This document shows positions 15,705 through 24,041 of a stretch of 64,000 nucleotides of DNA, one piece after another; positions within the stretch are counted from its first letter, which is position 1, and every line of letters starts with the position of its first letter. Below the pieces are notes generated by a model. The model worked only from the letters and a program-made list of their open reading frames with translations, made no database searches and was not told the origin of the DNA. This stretch comes from Streptomyces geranii (GTDB lineage Bacteria > Actinomycetota > Actinomycetes > Streptomycetales > Streptomycetaceae). The DNA lies in NCBI RefSeq assembly GCF_002954775.1, contig NZ_PJME01000009.1, forward strand, positions 62,001 through 126,000, written 5' to 3'. The translations under genes were made by a program, and so were the position numbers.

Positions 15705-16544
15705 TCAGGTGGCAGGGCAGGCCGACAGCCGCATGAGCGCGGGCTCCTCCGCGTCGATGGCCTCGTACAGGCGCCGCAGCCGTGGCACCGGCTCGATGCC
15801 GAAGGAGTCCCGCAGCCGGCAGCGGAGCCGGTGGAACACGCCCAGCGCCTGGGTCCGCATGCCGGAGCGGTGCAGCGCGAGCATGTACTGCGCCTGGATG
15901 TTCTCGTGCGTCGGGTGCAGCGTGGCCAGGGTGCCCAGCTCGTCGAGGAGGTCGCGGTGCCGGCCCAGCTGGAGATCGGCCTCCACCCGCCACTCCAGCA
16001 CACCCTTGCGGGCCTCTTCCAGCTCCACGACGTGCGCGGAGCTGAGCGTGCCCGACGGTACGTCCGTCAGGGCGGGGCCCCGCCACACCGCGAGGGCCTC
16101 GCCGAGCAGCTGGGAGGAGCGGGCGTAGGCGCCGGTCACGGACGCCTCCCGGCCGCGCTGGGCGAGGTGCTCGAACCGGAGCCGGTCGCTGGCCTGCGCC
16201 CCCACGGTGAGCTGGTACCCCTGGTTGCGGGTCACCAGGGTGTGGCTGCGGTCCGCGGCGGCGTTGCGCAGGATCTGCCGGATGTACAGCACATGCGTCT
16301 GGAGCGTGGACAGCGCCGTCTTCGGCGGCCGGGACCCCCACAGCTCGGCGATGCACTCGTCGGCCCGGACCAGCCGGTTGGCGTTGAGGATCAGGAAGGC
16401 GAGGAGCTGGCGGGGCTTGGGCGCGCTGGGAGTGCGGTTGCGGCCGTCGACGACCAGGGACAGCGGGCCGAGGACACCGACCTGGAGCGGGGCCTCGCCG
16501 GGCTCGGACGACGCGAGCACGCGGTGCGTGGTCCGCCTCGTCAT
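15705..16544 (-). CDS. SARP-family transcriptional activator (second)
   Basis: A 279-residue SARP. After an N-terminal extension of about 20 residues comes VGVLGPLSL and a winged-helix DNA-binding domain (about 22-110), then a BTAD domain (about 118-265). The ATG at 16544 overlaps the stop codon of a 29-codon leader ORF (ATGA), which favours this start over the in-frame GTG at 16646. Because the leader carries a TTA codon, SARP production could depend on the bldA tRNA. It likely activates genes of the cluster to the left. It is divergent from the IS701-like gene. Confidence 0.88.
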   Translation of the reverse strand: MTRRTTHRVLASSEPGEAPLQVGVLGPLSLVVDGRNRTPSAPKPRQLLAFLILNANRLVRADECIAELWGSRPPKTALSTLQTHVLYIRQILRNAAADRSHTLVTRNQGYQLTVGAQASDRLRFEHLAQRGREASVTGAYARSSQLLGEALAVWRGPALTDVPSGTLSSAHVVELEEARKGVLEWRVEADLQLGRHRDLLDELGTLATLHPTHENIQAQYMLALHRSGMRTQALGVFHRLRCRLRDSFGIEPVPRLRRLYEAIDAEEPALMRLSACPAT

Positions 16545-16630
16545 ACGAGGTCCCGTAAACACGCGGACCGTGCGGACTGTCCGGCGTGGCGGGAGTGAGA
16601 ACGGGAACGGGCGGCTCGCGGCTGGCGCAT
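16541..16630 (-). CDS. 29-residue Arg/Ser-rich leader ORF with a TTA codon, coupled to the SARP gene
   Basis: The ATG (16628-16630) is preceded by a strong GGAGGAA site six bases away. The stop TGA overlaps the SARP start as ATGA. The peptide is rich in Arg, Ser and His. Codon 26 is TTA (16556-16558, minus strand), the rare leucine codon read only by the bldA tRNA in Streptomyces. A better ribosome site for the leader than for the SARP suggests that SARP translation depends on reading through the leader. The peptide resembles nothing I know; its act of translation is likely what matters. Confidence 0.6.
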   Translation of the reverse strand: MRQPRAARSRSHSRHAGQSARSACLRDLV

Positions 16631-16646
16631 GACGAACTTCCTCCAC

Positions 16647-16672
16647 TGAATCAGGTCCTGGTGAATCAGGTC
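16647..16672 (-). promoter_or_regulatory. 11-base direct repeat just upstream of the SARP leader ORF
   Basis: TGAATCAGGTC occurs at 16647-16657 and again at 16662-16672 (plus-strand reading), 15 bases apart. It lies directly upstream of the leader ribosome-binding site, so it would be in the 5' untranslated region or promoter of the SARP transcript. It could be a regulator site or a structural element; no regulator can be named. Confidence 0.45.
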
Positions 16673-16888
16673 ATGGGGGTCGTTTCCGGCTTGCGTGGCA
16701 ACTTTCGGACGGGGAGAGAGATCCACGCAACGCCGACTTGCGAAAGATGCGACGGCGGCTGCTCTTGGCGGAATGACGACCGTCGTACGAAGCGGTAGGC
16801 AACCGTTCCGGGCCCGGCGGGGTTTGTCTCCGTCGAGGAACCTGCTGCCCTGCGGGCGCCGGGTCACCGCTGATCACGGGGAGAGCGC

Positions 16889-18082
16889 ATGACCACGAAC
16901 CGCACACCGTACGACCAGGATCCGGCCCGCCAGGAGGCGTTCGCCGAGTTCGGCGCGGCCGTCTTCGGCCACCTGCCCCGGCAGGACCAGCGCCGGTGGG
17001 CGCGGACGTATCTCACGGGGCTGCTCGGCACACCGGGCAAGAAGTCCCTGCGGCGCATGGCGGCGGCGGTCTCCGACGTGCCCACCGCGTCCCAGTCGCT
17101 GCACCAGTTCATCAGCATGAGCCCCTGGCCGTGGGAGCCCTCGCGCACCGCCCTGGCCCGCTGGACCGAGCAGCGGGCCGAGGTGCGCGCCTGGAGCCTC
17201 CTGCCGGTCGTCACGCCCAAGCGGGGCCAGTACTCGGTGGGGGTGCAGCAGGCCTTCGACGCCGAGGCCGGGCGGGTCGTCAACTGCCAGGTCGGTGTCT
17301 CCCTGCTGCTGTCCACCTGCTGCGACGACCTCCCGGTGGACTGGCGGCTCCAGCTGCCCGAGGCCTGGTGCGAGGACCCGGGACTGCGCCGCCGGGCCCG
17401 CCTGCCGGACACGGCCGCCCCCCGACCGCTGTGGTCCCTCGGGCTGGAACTGGTCGACGCCCAGACCCTGCGCGCCGAGGGGCCGCCGCTGCCGGTGGTG
17501 GCGGACGCCCGCGAGTTCACCGACGTCAGAGCCCTGGTCAACGGACTGGGCGGACGCGGAACGCGGTTCGTCGTCGCCGTCGCCGACAATCTGACGATGC
17601 GCGTCGGACCCCACCTCGGCACCCAGCGACGGGCGGGTACGCCGCTGCCGGCCGGGCGCCTGTGCGTCGACGACCGGCTGCTGCACCGCAGCGCCCCGAC
17701 CCGCGCGCACACCTCGCAGGGCCGCCACGGCCAGGCAGCCGTCGTATGGACGCTTTCCGGTCCGGTTCATCTGCCGCGCACCGACCAGACCCTGCGTCTG
17801 CTGGCCGCCTGGTGCCCCAAGAACAGCAGGCCGACCGGCATCTGGCTGACCAACCTCCCGTGCGCCGACATCGACGAGATGATCGCGCTGGCCGGCACCC
17901 AGCCCGGCACCGCCGGGGTCACCCAGCCGCTGCGCGAACACTTCGGGCTCAGCGACTTCGAGGGCCGCTCGTTCCCCGGCTGGCACCACCACAAGACGCT
18001 CGTCTCGGCCGCGTACACCTGGCACCGCCTGTCCACGGCGACCACCTGCACGCACACGTCCGGATCGCAGGCCGCGGCCTAG
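16889..18082 (+). CDS. IS701-like transposase-derived protein lacking the first catalytic aspartates
   Basis: A 397-residue protein with the IS701/DDE-superfamily layout: N-terminal WARTYLTGLLGTPGKKS, a central KRGQYSVGVQ...NCQVGVSLLL block, VVADAREF, and the C-terminal FEGRSFPGWHHHKTLV with its Glu. In active relatives the central block starts with a DDTGxPK motif; here residues 107-111 read VVTPK, so the first catalytic Asp pair is gone. No inverted repeats or target duplications were seen. It has an intact frame, a GGGGAGAG ribosome-binding site and a place beside a SARP gene. This points to a domesticated, probably DNA-binding protein rather than a mobile element. Confidence 0.72.
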   Translation: MTTNRTPYDQDPARQEAFAEFGAAVFGHLPRQDQRRWARTYLTGLLGTPGKKSLRRMAAAVSDVPTASQSLHQFISMSPWPWEPSRTALARWTEQRAEVRAWSLLPVVTPKRGQYSVGVQQAFDAEAGRVVNCQVGVSLLLSTCCDDLPVDWRLQLPEAWCEDPGLRRRARLPDTAAPRPLWSLGLELVDAQTLRAEGPPLPVVADAREFTDVRALVNGLGGRGTRFVVAVADNLTMRVGPHLGTQRRAGTPLPAGRLCVDDRLLHRSAPTRAHTSQGRHGQAAVVWTLSGPVHLPRTDQTLRLLAAWCPKNSRPTGIWLTNLPCADIDEMIALAGTQPGTAGVTQPLREHFGLSDFEGRSFPGWHHHKTLVSAAYTWHRLSTATTCTHTSGSQAAA

Positions 18083-18189
18083 GTATCCGTCGGCCGCCCC
18101 GACGCGCCGCAGACCGGGCCGCACGGCTCGACACCACGACACCCACCGAAGGCCGCCGACCTCCCGATCCCGCTCCGCCAGGACCGCCG

Positions 18190-18268
18190 GGGAAGGCCCT
18201 GACAGCGCGCAAGACCAGGAAAGCGCCGGTCAGGGCCTGCCCGCCCTCAGCACTCGATAATGTTCACC
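18190..18268 (-). repeat. Partial copy of the sdaA 3' end and terminator (left att-like site of the island)
   Basis: Reading the minus strand, the last codons here give VNIIEC-stop, identical to the end of the L-serine dehydratase at 29434-29454. The downstream segment GGGAAGGCCCTGA at 18190-18202 recurs at 29379-29391. The spacing from this segment to the stop differs by only two bases between copies (57 versus 55). Upstream of VNIIEC the resemblance to sdaA ends at once. The two copies, in the same orientation, bracket about 11.2 kb of mixed gene fragments, as expected for an insertion at the 3' end of sdaA. Confidence 0.75.
18195..18237 (-). terminator. Terminator hairpin within the left sdaA-end copy
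   Basis: GGCCCTGAC (18195-18203) and GTCAGGGCC (18229-18237) make a perfect 9-bp stem, with extra GC pairing possible inside the loop. It lies where the sdaA terminator should be relative to the copied stop codon, so it probably is the duplicated sdaA terminator. It also stands after the IS701-like gene. Confidence 0.6.
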
Positions 18269-18484
18269 AGCCTGCCCGACGGCCGCACGGCGATGATCGT
18301 CTCCTCCCTGGCCGGCTCACCGCTGCGCCGACCTCGTGATGCGCTGCTGAGGTCTGACCGGTGCATCCGGAACGAATCGCGGTACACATCGTCACCGGTT
18401 GTCATGTACCGCCACGCGGACAACGGCCTTACCCGGCGGGTGCCCCGTATGCGTTTGGTCAAGGCCGTGGGCCAGGATGGCTGC

Positions 18485-18707
18485 ATGACGACCTGGTTCC
18501 GCACCTACTACGAGGACGAAGATCTGTGGCTGTATTTCGAGGCTGATGACGGGGGCGGCGATGGGCCGCCATGAACGGCAGTACGGCGTTCTCGCCGAAG
18601 GCCCCATGGACGGCTGGCAGGATCAGCCCGAGGCAGCCGAGATCTCCGCGGAGGAGTTCGAGCGACTGTGGGCTGAGGCAAGGCGGGCTCTCGGCGGTTC
18701 AGTCTGA
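18485..18707 (+). pseudogene. Broken small hypothetical gene (two frames, internal deletion)
   Basis: Two pieces of what looks like one streptomycete hypothetical protein lie in different frames. The N-terminal piece begins MTTWFRTYYEDEDLWLYFEA at 18485. The C-terminal piece, 48 codons from 18561 to 18707, contains QYGVLAEG and ISAEEFERLWAEARRAL. Intact relatives, as I remember them, are about 100 residues with a middle section missing here. The frame change at the joint means the gene is dead. No function is known for the family. Confidence 0.5.
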
Positions 18708-18744
18708 CCTGGCCGGTCACCGTCATCGCCCGCGCCGCCGACCG

Positions 18745-18930
18745 TCATGGGCCCGCAACAAGCCGCGTAACCTCTCGTGCTCCCTGGAGAAGCTCCTCGA
18801 TCGAACGCCCACCGACGTCCATGTCAATGGCCCCCTGCCCGGACGGCCTCAACTTCTGTTGCGGCGGAACTTCTGGAAACACGCCTGTATCACCCGTCCC
18901 AGTGGTGAGCAAGACCATCTCTTGAGTCAT
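18745..18930 (-). CDS. Possible 61-residue hypothetical protein, low-GC codon use
   Basis: A minus-strand frame opens at an ATG and encodes a plausible acidic, soluble 61-residue protein ending in SIEELLQGAREVTRLVAGP. Codon third positions are much less G/C-rich than in neighbouring genes, and the flanking DNA is AT-rich for this genome, which suggests foreign origin. No convincing ribosome-binding site is seen, and the frame stays open upstream, so it may be the tail of a longer broken gene. No family recognised. Confidence 0.28.
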   Translation of the reverse strand: MTQEMVLLTTGTGDTGVFPEVPPQQKLRPSGQGAIDMDVGGRSIEELLQGAREVTRLVAGP

Positions 18931-18978
18931 CTTTTGACGAATTTTGAATGTAAAGCGATATAGGGCCCCACTCTCCTG

Positions 18979-19536
18979 TTGAATCGTTGCAAATCCCATT
19001 CGCCGCATGCCGCAGGAGAGTTGATATGCGCAGTTTACGCCACCTGCAACGGCAGACAGATAAACCTGGCTGACGGTTGGCAGGGTGCACAGGCTTGTAC
19101 GGAAGTCCCGAGTGGAGAGGTCTTCTGCTACGACAGCACCGAAGAAGCGGATGCAGCTCTTCCGCTCATCGACCCAGCGGGGGAAGAGCTCCGCGCCGCC
19201 GCGGCTGACGCAGCCGCCAAGACCGACGCGGGCATATTGGCCTTCGATGACTGTCTCTACCCGTTCGTCTGCCTCTTTGAGAACGGAAACGGTGGTGGCC
19301 GCAGGCTTCAGTGGTCTGCGGACGGCACCAAACAGCTGGGCGACTGGGACTTCAGAGACAAGGCAAGTTCCGGATGTGTCAACCGGCTCACTGGGGGCGC
19401 AACCGTCTATGACGCCCGGACCGGCCTGCCCGACCCGTACATGAGTCTCGCTAATAACTTCTGCTACAACTTCATCACTGCCGGCTATCCGGGCGGGGGA
19501 AGTTTCAACGACAAGGCCGACTACTTGAGCCTGTAG
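18979..19536 (+). pseudogene. 5'-truncated secreted protein of the I36-inhibitor-like family
   Basis: The frame encodes a cysteine-containing protein with CAVYATCNGRQINLADGWQG near the front and the repeat-like CLFENGNGGGRRLQWSADGTK later, ending near ADYLSL. This pattern matches small exported streptomycete proteins related to peptidase-inhibitor family I36. Such proteins begin with a signal peptide; here nothing like one precedes the mature part, a stop lies just upstream, and the only starts are TTG codons. The 5' end therefore seems lost in an island junction, although the mature part is intact. Confidence 0.55.
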
Positions 19537-19638
19537 CCGGGATTTCGAGGATGCCTCAGATGGCCTGTGGGTCAGCCGAGGCATCGTCCTCTTCGTCAGT
19601 GCTGATCTGTCGCGGCAGCGGCCGGTTCCTGACGAGTT

Positions 19639-20012
19639 GTGGGATTCGGTCGCCGCTCGCGTTGCGCTGCGACCTGCGGAGTACTTCGTCTCCGAGATCT
19701 CCGGGTGGTGCGCGCCGGTGTCGCTTCGGCCGGGAATCAGCTGTTCCTGCTGCTGGCCGCGATCTGCCTGGCCATCGGCGCCGCTGGCATCGCCACCACC
19801 GCTTTGGTCACGGTACTGGAGCGAACCGGGGAGATCGGGCCGCGCCAGGCGCTCGGCACACCGACCGTCCCTGTCGTGGCTGTGACCTGCCAGTGGGCCC
19901 CGTCATCCCGCCCCTCGTCGTCGCTCTCGCCCCGGCCACCGGTCTGCTCGTCGGCCTCTGTCCGGCCTCGCGCGCCGGGCGCATTCAGTCCGCCGAAGCT
20001 CTCCGCCGCTGA
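19639..20012 (+). pseudogene. Remnant of a MacB/FtsX-type ABC transporter permease
   Basis: One frame reads NQLFLLLAAICLAIGAAGI followed by a segment like VLERTGEIGPRQALGT. A second frame then reads PVIPPLVVALAPATGLLVGL and ends in AGRIQSAEALRR-stop. Together these match the last third of FtsX/MacB permeases, whose C-terminus typically ends in a WRASRIQPVEALRR-like motif. The frame change and the missing middle show it is a decayed fragment. Confidence 0.6.
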
Positions 20013-20084
20013 GCCGATGCCACATGCACCGGTGCGGCTGCGGAGTTCGTCCGATCAACCGCTCTTCCGGACCTTGGAGAACCT

Positions 20085-23000
20085 TTGAGACGAAGAAGCC
20101 GATACAGAAGAGCATGGGCCGCCGTGGCGGCGTGTGCCGCCCTCACCGGTGGCCTCCTGCAAGCCGCCGGGCCCGCGACCGCGGCACCCGAGCCCGGCCG
20201 CGCAGGCGAACAGGCCACGCCGACGCCTTCGGGCCAGGTCGAGGAGCCGGGCAAGAAGCTCGGCAATGGCTGGAAGGCCTCGCCGGACCGCGCCGTCACC
20301 TCCGCGGCCGATACCGACGGCCTGCACATCCTCACCGCGGACAGCGCCGAGGCGTACACGTGGAAGACTGCCGCCGTACTTGCCGAACCGGGCATGCCGG
20401 CGGACACATGGATCGGCAACGCGTGCGTGATGGACCGCTCGCACGTCGCGGTCGCCTACGCCCCGCGCACCTTCACCAACCATCAGGACATGATGCTGGG
20501 CGGCGCGTTCACCGCCGTCGTCGACCTGGAGACAGGGCAGGTGACGAAGCTGCCGTTCACGGCTTCCCTGGCCTACTTCGACCCGTCCTGCAACCCTGAC
20601 ACGCACACGGCCGCCTTCACGTCCTTCCGGGACAGCAAGAGCCGTATCGTCACCGTCGGCACATCCGGTGACACCGTGGCCGACACGGTCGCCGACGGAC
20701 AGGTGACCTCGGCCGTCCCGGTCACGGACGGTGCGGTGGCCGCGCGCGGCAGCCACCTGGTGCACATCGGCCGGTCGGGGAAGGTCAAGAACCTGGCCGA
20801 CGCGGAGAACGTGCCGTTCGACATCCGGGTGGTGGGCAAGAACCGGGTCGCCTTCCTCGACCGCGAGGGCGACGACACGGCACACGCCAAGCTGTGGGGA
20901 GGGCAAGGGCGCCCTGCGACGTTCGCCTCGGGCAAGCTCGGTGACCTCGCCCTCAAGCAGGGCGGCACCGGGCGGGTGTTCCTCACCGGTCACCCCACCG
21001 GCACGCCGGACACCGAGGGAACCGGGGTTACGCGCCTCGACGTGCCGTCCGATGCCGATGTCTCCAGCCATGGCCGGCTTGCCGTCGACCCGGTCATCTC
21101 GCCGGGAGTCCGCTCCGGTCTGGAGCGGATCAAGGGAGCGGGCAAGGGTTTCACGACGTCCGAGCCGGCGCCGCAGGAGGACGGTGCGCAGCCGCCGCAG
21201 ACGGGTGACGAGGAGCCGCTGACGCTGACGGCCACCGTGACCGCGACCGCGGACACGATCACGCAGTCCGTGCCTGGACAGGACAGCGGATCCGGCACCG
21301 GTACCCTCTCGCCGGCACTCACCGGGGCCGACACCGAAGGCGGGACGCACACCCAGCTGACGCCCGCCACCGTGGCCGCCAGTGTCTCCACCAACCCGGT
21401 CGACACCGACCGCTGGTGTTCCGTACCCCGCAACGACGTGGACAGCATGGCGCTTCAGCCGACGTCGAACCAGGTCGAGTGGGCCGTCGACATGGCCGTC
21501 CGCGGTGCGCTGCGGTCCAGCTGGATCACGCAGGGGGGCTGGCGCTCCCAGGCCGGTCTTCTCGGCAACATCGACCCGCAGGGCTTGTTCCCGCCGCGGA
21601 CGCTGGCAGGTGGCGGGCGTATCCCGGCCCAGGTCATGCTGGGCGTACTCGCCCAGGAGTCGAACCTGTGGCAGGCGGAGTCGGGCTCGGTACCGGGTCA
21701 GATGGGCAACCCGCTCGCGGCTGTGGCCGGTTTCTACGGGCACACGGGCGACACCGCCGACGAGTACTGGAAGATCAACTGGGACAAGTCCGACTGCGGT
21801 TACGGCGTCGGCCAGGTCACCGACGGCATGCGCATGGCCGGACACGAGAAGACGGACGAGACCAGCCTGGACCCGAACGTGCAGCGGGCTGTCGCCCTCG
21901 ACTACACGGTCAACATCGCCGCTTCCATGTACATCCTCGCGGACAAGTGGAACGAGGTCCACACCGCGGGTCAGACCATCACCGTCAACAACGACGACCC
22001 GGCCAAGCCGGAGAACTGGTTCGCCGCCCTGTGGAACTACAACCTCGGCTTCAACCCGAACAAGGGTGACGGCAAGCCGTGGGGTCTGGGCTGGTACAAC
22101 AACCCGGCCAACCCGCTCTACCCGGCCTCCCGGCTTGCCTTCATGGACACCTCGCTCGACCCGGACGCCAACCAGGACGCGGCGCACCCCCAGTACTGGC
22201 CGTACCAGGAGAAGGTGATGGGCTGGGCCGCCTGGTCCATCGACGCCGGCTACTCCTACGCCACCTCCGGACGGCAGGACTGGCCGGGCGAGAGCGGCTT
22301 CTCCTCGGCCGGCTTCCGCCCTGCCTGGTGGAACACCGAGGGCCAGCGCAGCCTCATCAAGCCGCCATTGAGCGCGTTCTGCAACTCCGCCAACGCATGT
22401 GACACCAGCAACCCGCCGGACTGCCCGGACGCGGCCTGCTACGAGCAGTACTGGTGGCGCGGGTCGAACGTGACCTGGAAATCCAACTGCCCCAACGACT
22501 GCGGCAACGAGAACATCAAGTACCAGACGCTCGTCAGCGAGCCCGGACGCGGCTACCGCCTCCAGTACGGCGCCCCCGCATGCACCACCACCGGGCTGCC
22601 CTCCGGGGCTCTGATCGTCGAGGCGATCGCAGCCTCCAAGCCCACCTGGAGCGACTGCGGCGCGGTCGCCTCAAAGGGCAGCTTCCAGTTCTCCTTCTAC
22701 TCCGACGCCGACAACGAGTACGAGGCCAAGGGTGACCTGCACCAGATCGGCGGCGGCTACGGCGGCCACTTCTGGTACACCCACACCCGCGACACCGCTC
22801 ATCTCGGAGGCACCGGCGGCCGGATGACCATCGACGGCACGTGGACCCTGGGGCAGAGCCTGAACCAATGGTCCCGTGTCTTCGCGCACATGCCGGACAC
22901 CGGGGCCCACACCCAGCAGGCCCACTACGTGATCAAGGGGGTCGCGGGCGGCGCCCGCGACCGCTACATCAACACCCACTACAGCAAGAACACCTGGGTG

Positions 23001-24041
23001 GACCTCGGGGTCTACCACTTCACCGGAACCCCCACTGTGACCCTGACGAACACCACCGACGACGGCACCGCCGACGAAGACGTCGCATGGGACGCCGTGG
23101 CCTTCCAGCCGCTGCCGGGCAAGCCGCAGCACATGGTCGTCGCCATGGGTGACTCCTACACCTCCGGTGAGGGTTCCGGAGCCTACTCGCCCGAGTCCGA
23201 CAGGGGTCACGGGAAGACCAGTTGGAACGCCTGCCGGCGCAGCGCCAACTCCTGGCCGCGCAAGATTCTGTTGCCCGGCCAGAGCACCACCCTCGGCGCA
23301 CTCGCAGACAGCCACAGCTCCGCCGCCGACCTCCTGAACGTCAGCTGCTCCGGCGCGCACACCTGGCAGATGACCACAGGAGACCCCACACCATGGGGAA
23401 AAATCGGCAACTACCGCGAGAAGAGTCAGATCGACTCCGGCGTCCTCAGCCCGGACACCACACTGGTCATGCTGACCATCGGCGGAAACGACGGCGAAAA
23501 CTTCACCAACGCCGTCACGAAGTGCTTCATCATCGGGGTTTGTGACCCGGCCGACTACACGGGCAAGGCTGACCAAGCGGTCACGGACACCGGGCAGCTC
23601 ATCCGCCAGATCGCGAGCGCCGCGCCGAACGCGCAGATCGTGCTCATGGGCTACCCCCGCCTGGTCAGTGACGAGCCCTGCGTGACAGCCGACTTCGACG
23701 CCCTGAACTATTTGGCCGACTACGTCCGCGACAAGCAGAAAGCCAAAGTGGAGGAGCTGAACAAGGCCGGGACCAAGGTGGCTTTCGCCGATCCCATCCC
23801 CGCGTTCCAGGGGCACGGAATCTGTGACAGCAGCGAATGGATCAACCGCGTCGTCGCGGGCCCGAACGGTGACGGCGACTTCCACGACGGGGACCCAGCC
23901 AACCAGGTTCCATGCATACCCTGGCCCGGGCAGAACATCTGCGCCAGCCTTGAGTCGTTCCACCCGAAGAGCGCCGGCACCACGGGCTACTCCCAGGTAA
24001 TGGGTCAGGCGCTGGCCGACATCGGATACCAAGGCGGCTAG
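20085..24041 (+). CDS. Large secreted protein: propeller-like region, lytic-transglycosylase-like domain and SGNH hydrolase domain
   Basis: A 1318-residue exported protein. Residues 1-34 form a Sec signal peptide (RRRSRYRR, hydrophobic core, ATAA cleavage). Residues ~60-345 contain repeated short strands resembling a beta-propeller. A Thr/Pro-rich linker runs to ~440. Residues ~445-770 look like a soluble lytic transglycosylase, with candidate catalytic Glu525 in LAQESNLW and a later CGYGVGQVTDGM. A golvesin-type beta domain follows (~800-1010). The C-terminal SGNH hydrolase has Ser1024 in GDSYTSGEG, a GGND block III and His1293 in SFHPKSAG. It could open peptidoglycan and remove acyl or ester groups on the cell envelope. 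The next gene starts at its stop codon (TAGTG). Confidence 0.8.
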   Translation: MRRRSRYRRAWAAVAACAALTGGLLQAAGPATAAPEPGRAGEQATPTPSGQVEEPGKKLGNGWKASPDRAVTSAADTDGLHILTADSAEAYTWKTAAVLAEPGMPADTWIGNACVMDRSHVAVAYAPRTFTNHQDMMLGGAFTAVVDLETGQVTKLPFTASLAYFDPSCNPDTHTAAFTSFRDSKSRIVTVGTSGDTVADTVADGQVTSAVPVTDGAVAARGSHLVHIGRSGKVKNLADAENVPFDIRVVGKNRVAFLDREGDDTAHAKLWGGQGRPATFASGKLGDLALKQGGTGRVFLTGHPTGTPDTEGTGVTRLDVPSDADVSSHGRLAVDPVISPGVRSGLERIKGAGKGFTTSEPAPQEDGAQPPQTGDEEPLTLTATVTATADTITQSVPGQDSGSGTGTLSPALTGADTEGGTHTQLTPATVAASVSTNPVDTDRWCSVPRNDVDSMALQPTSNQVEWAVDMAVRGALRSSWITQGGWRSQAGLLGNIDPQGLFPPRTLAGGGRIPAQVMLGVLAQESNLWQAESGSVPGQMGNPLAAVAGFYGHTGDTADEYWKINWDKSDCGYGVGQVTDGMRMAGHEKTDETSLDPNVQRAVALDYTVNIAASMYILADKWNEVHTAGQTITVNNDDPAKPENWFAALWNYNLGFNPNKGDGKPWGLGWYNNPANPLYPASRLAFMDTSLDPDANQDAAHPQYWPYQEKVMGWAAWSIDAGYSYATSGRQDWPGESGFSSAGFRPAWWNTEGQRSLIKPPLSAFCNSANACDTSNPPDCPDAACYEQYWWRGSNVTWKSNCPNDCGNENIKYQTLVSEPGRGYRLQYGAPACTTTGLPSGALIVEAIAASKPTWSDCGAVASKGSFQFSFYSDADNEYEAKGDLHQIGGGYGGHFWYTHTRDTAHLGGTGGRMTIDGTWTLGQSLNQWSRVFAHMPDTGAHTQQAHYVIKGVAGGARDRYINTHYSKNTWVDLGVYHFTGTPTVTLTNTTDDGTADEDVAWDAVAFQPLPGKPQHMVVAMGDSYTSGEGSGAYSPESDRGHGKTSWNACRRSANSWPRKILLPGQSTTLGALADSHSSAADLLNVSCSGAHTWQMTTGDPTPWGKIGNYREKSQIDSGVLSPDTTLVMLTIGGNDGENFTNAVTKCFIIGVCDPADYTGKADQAVTDTGQLIRQIASAAPNAQIVLMGYPRLVSDEPCVTADFDALNYLADYVRDKQKAKVEELNKAGTKVAFADPIPAFQGHGICDSSEWINRVVAGPNGDGDFHDGDPANQVPCIPWPGQNICASLESFHPKSAGTTGYSQVMGQALADIGYQGG

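Noticed and set aside
18361..18546. A 61-codon frame and other short frames between the left sdaA-end copy and the broken hypothetical gene
   Set aside because: No start context or protein-like composition; they lie beside or over the recognisable pseudogene frame.
20055..22187. A 710-codon minus-strand frame
   Set aside because: It is the antisense of the secreted transglycosylase/SGNH gene and has no domain or start context.
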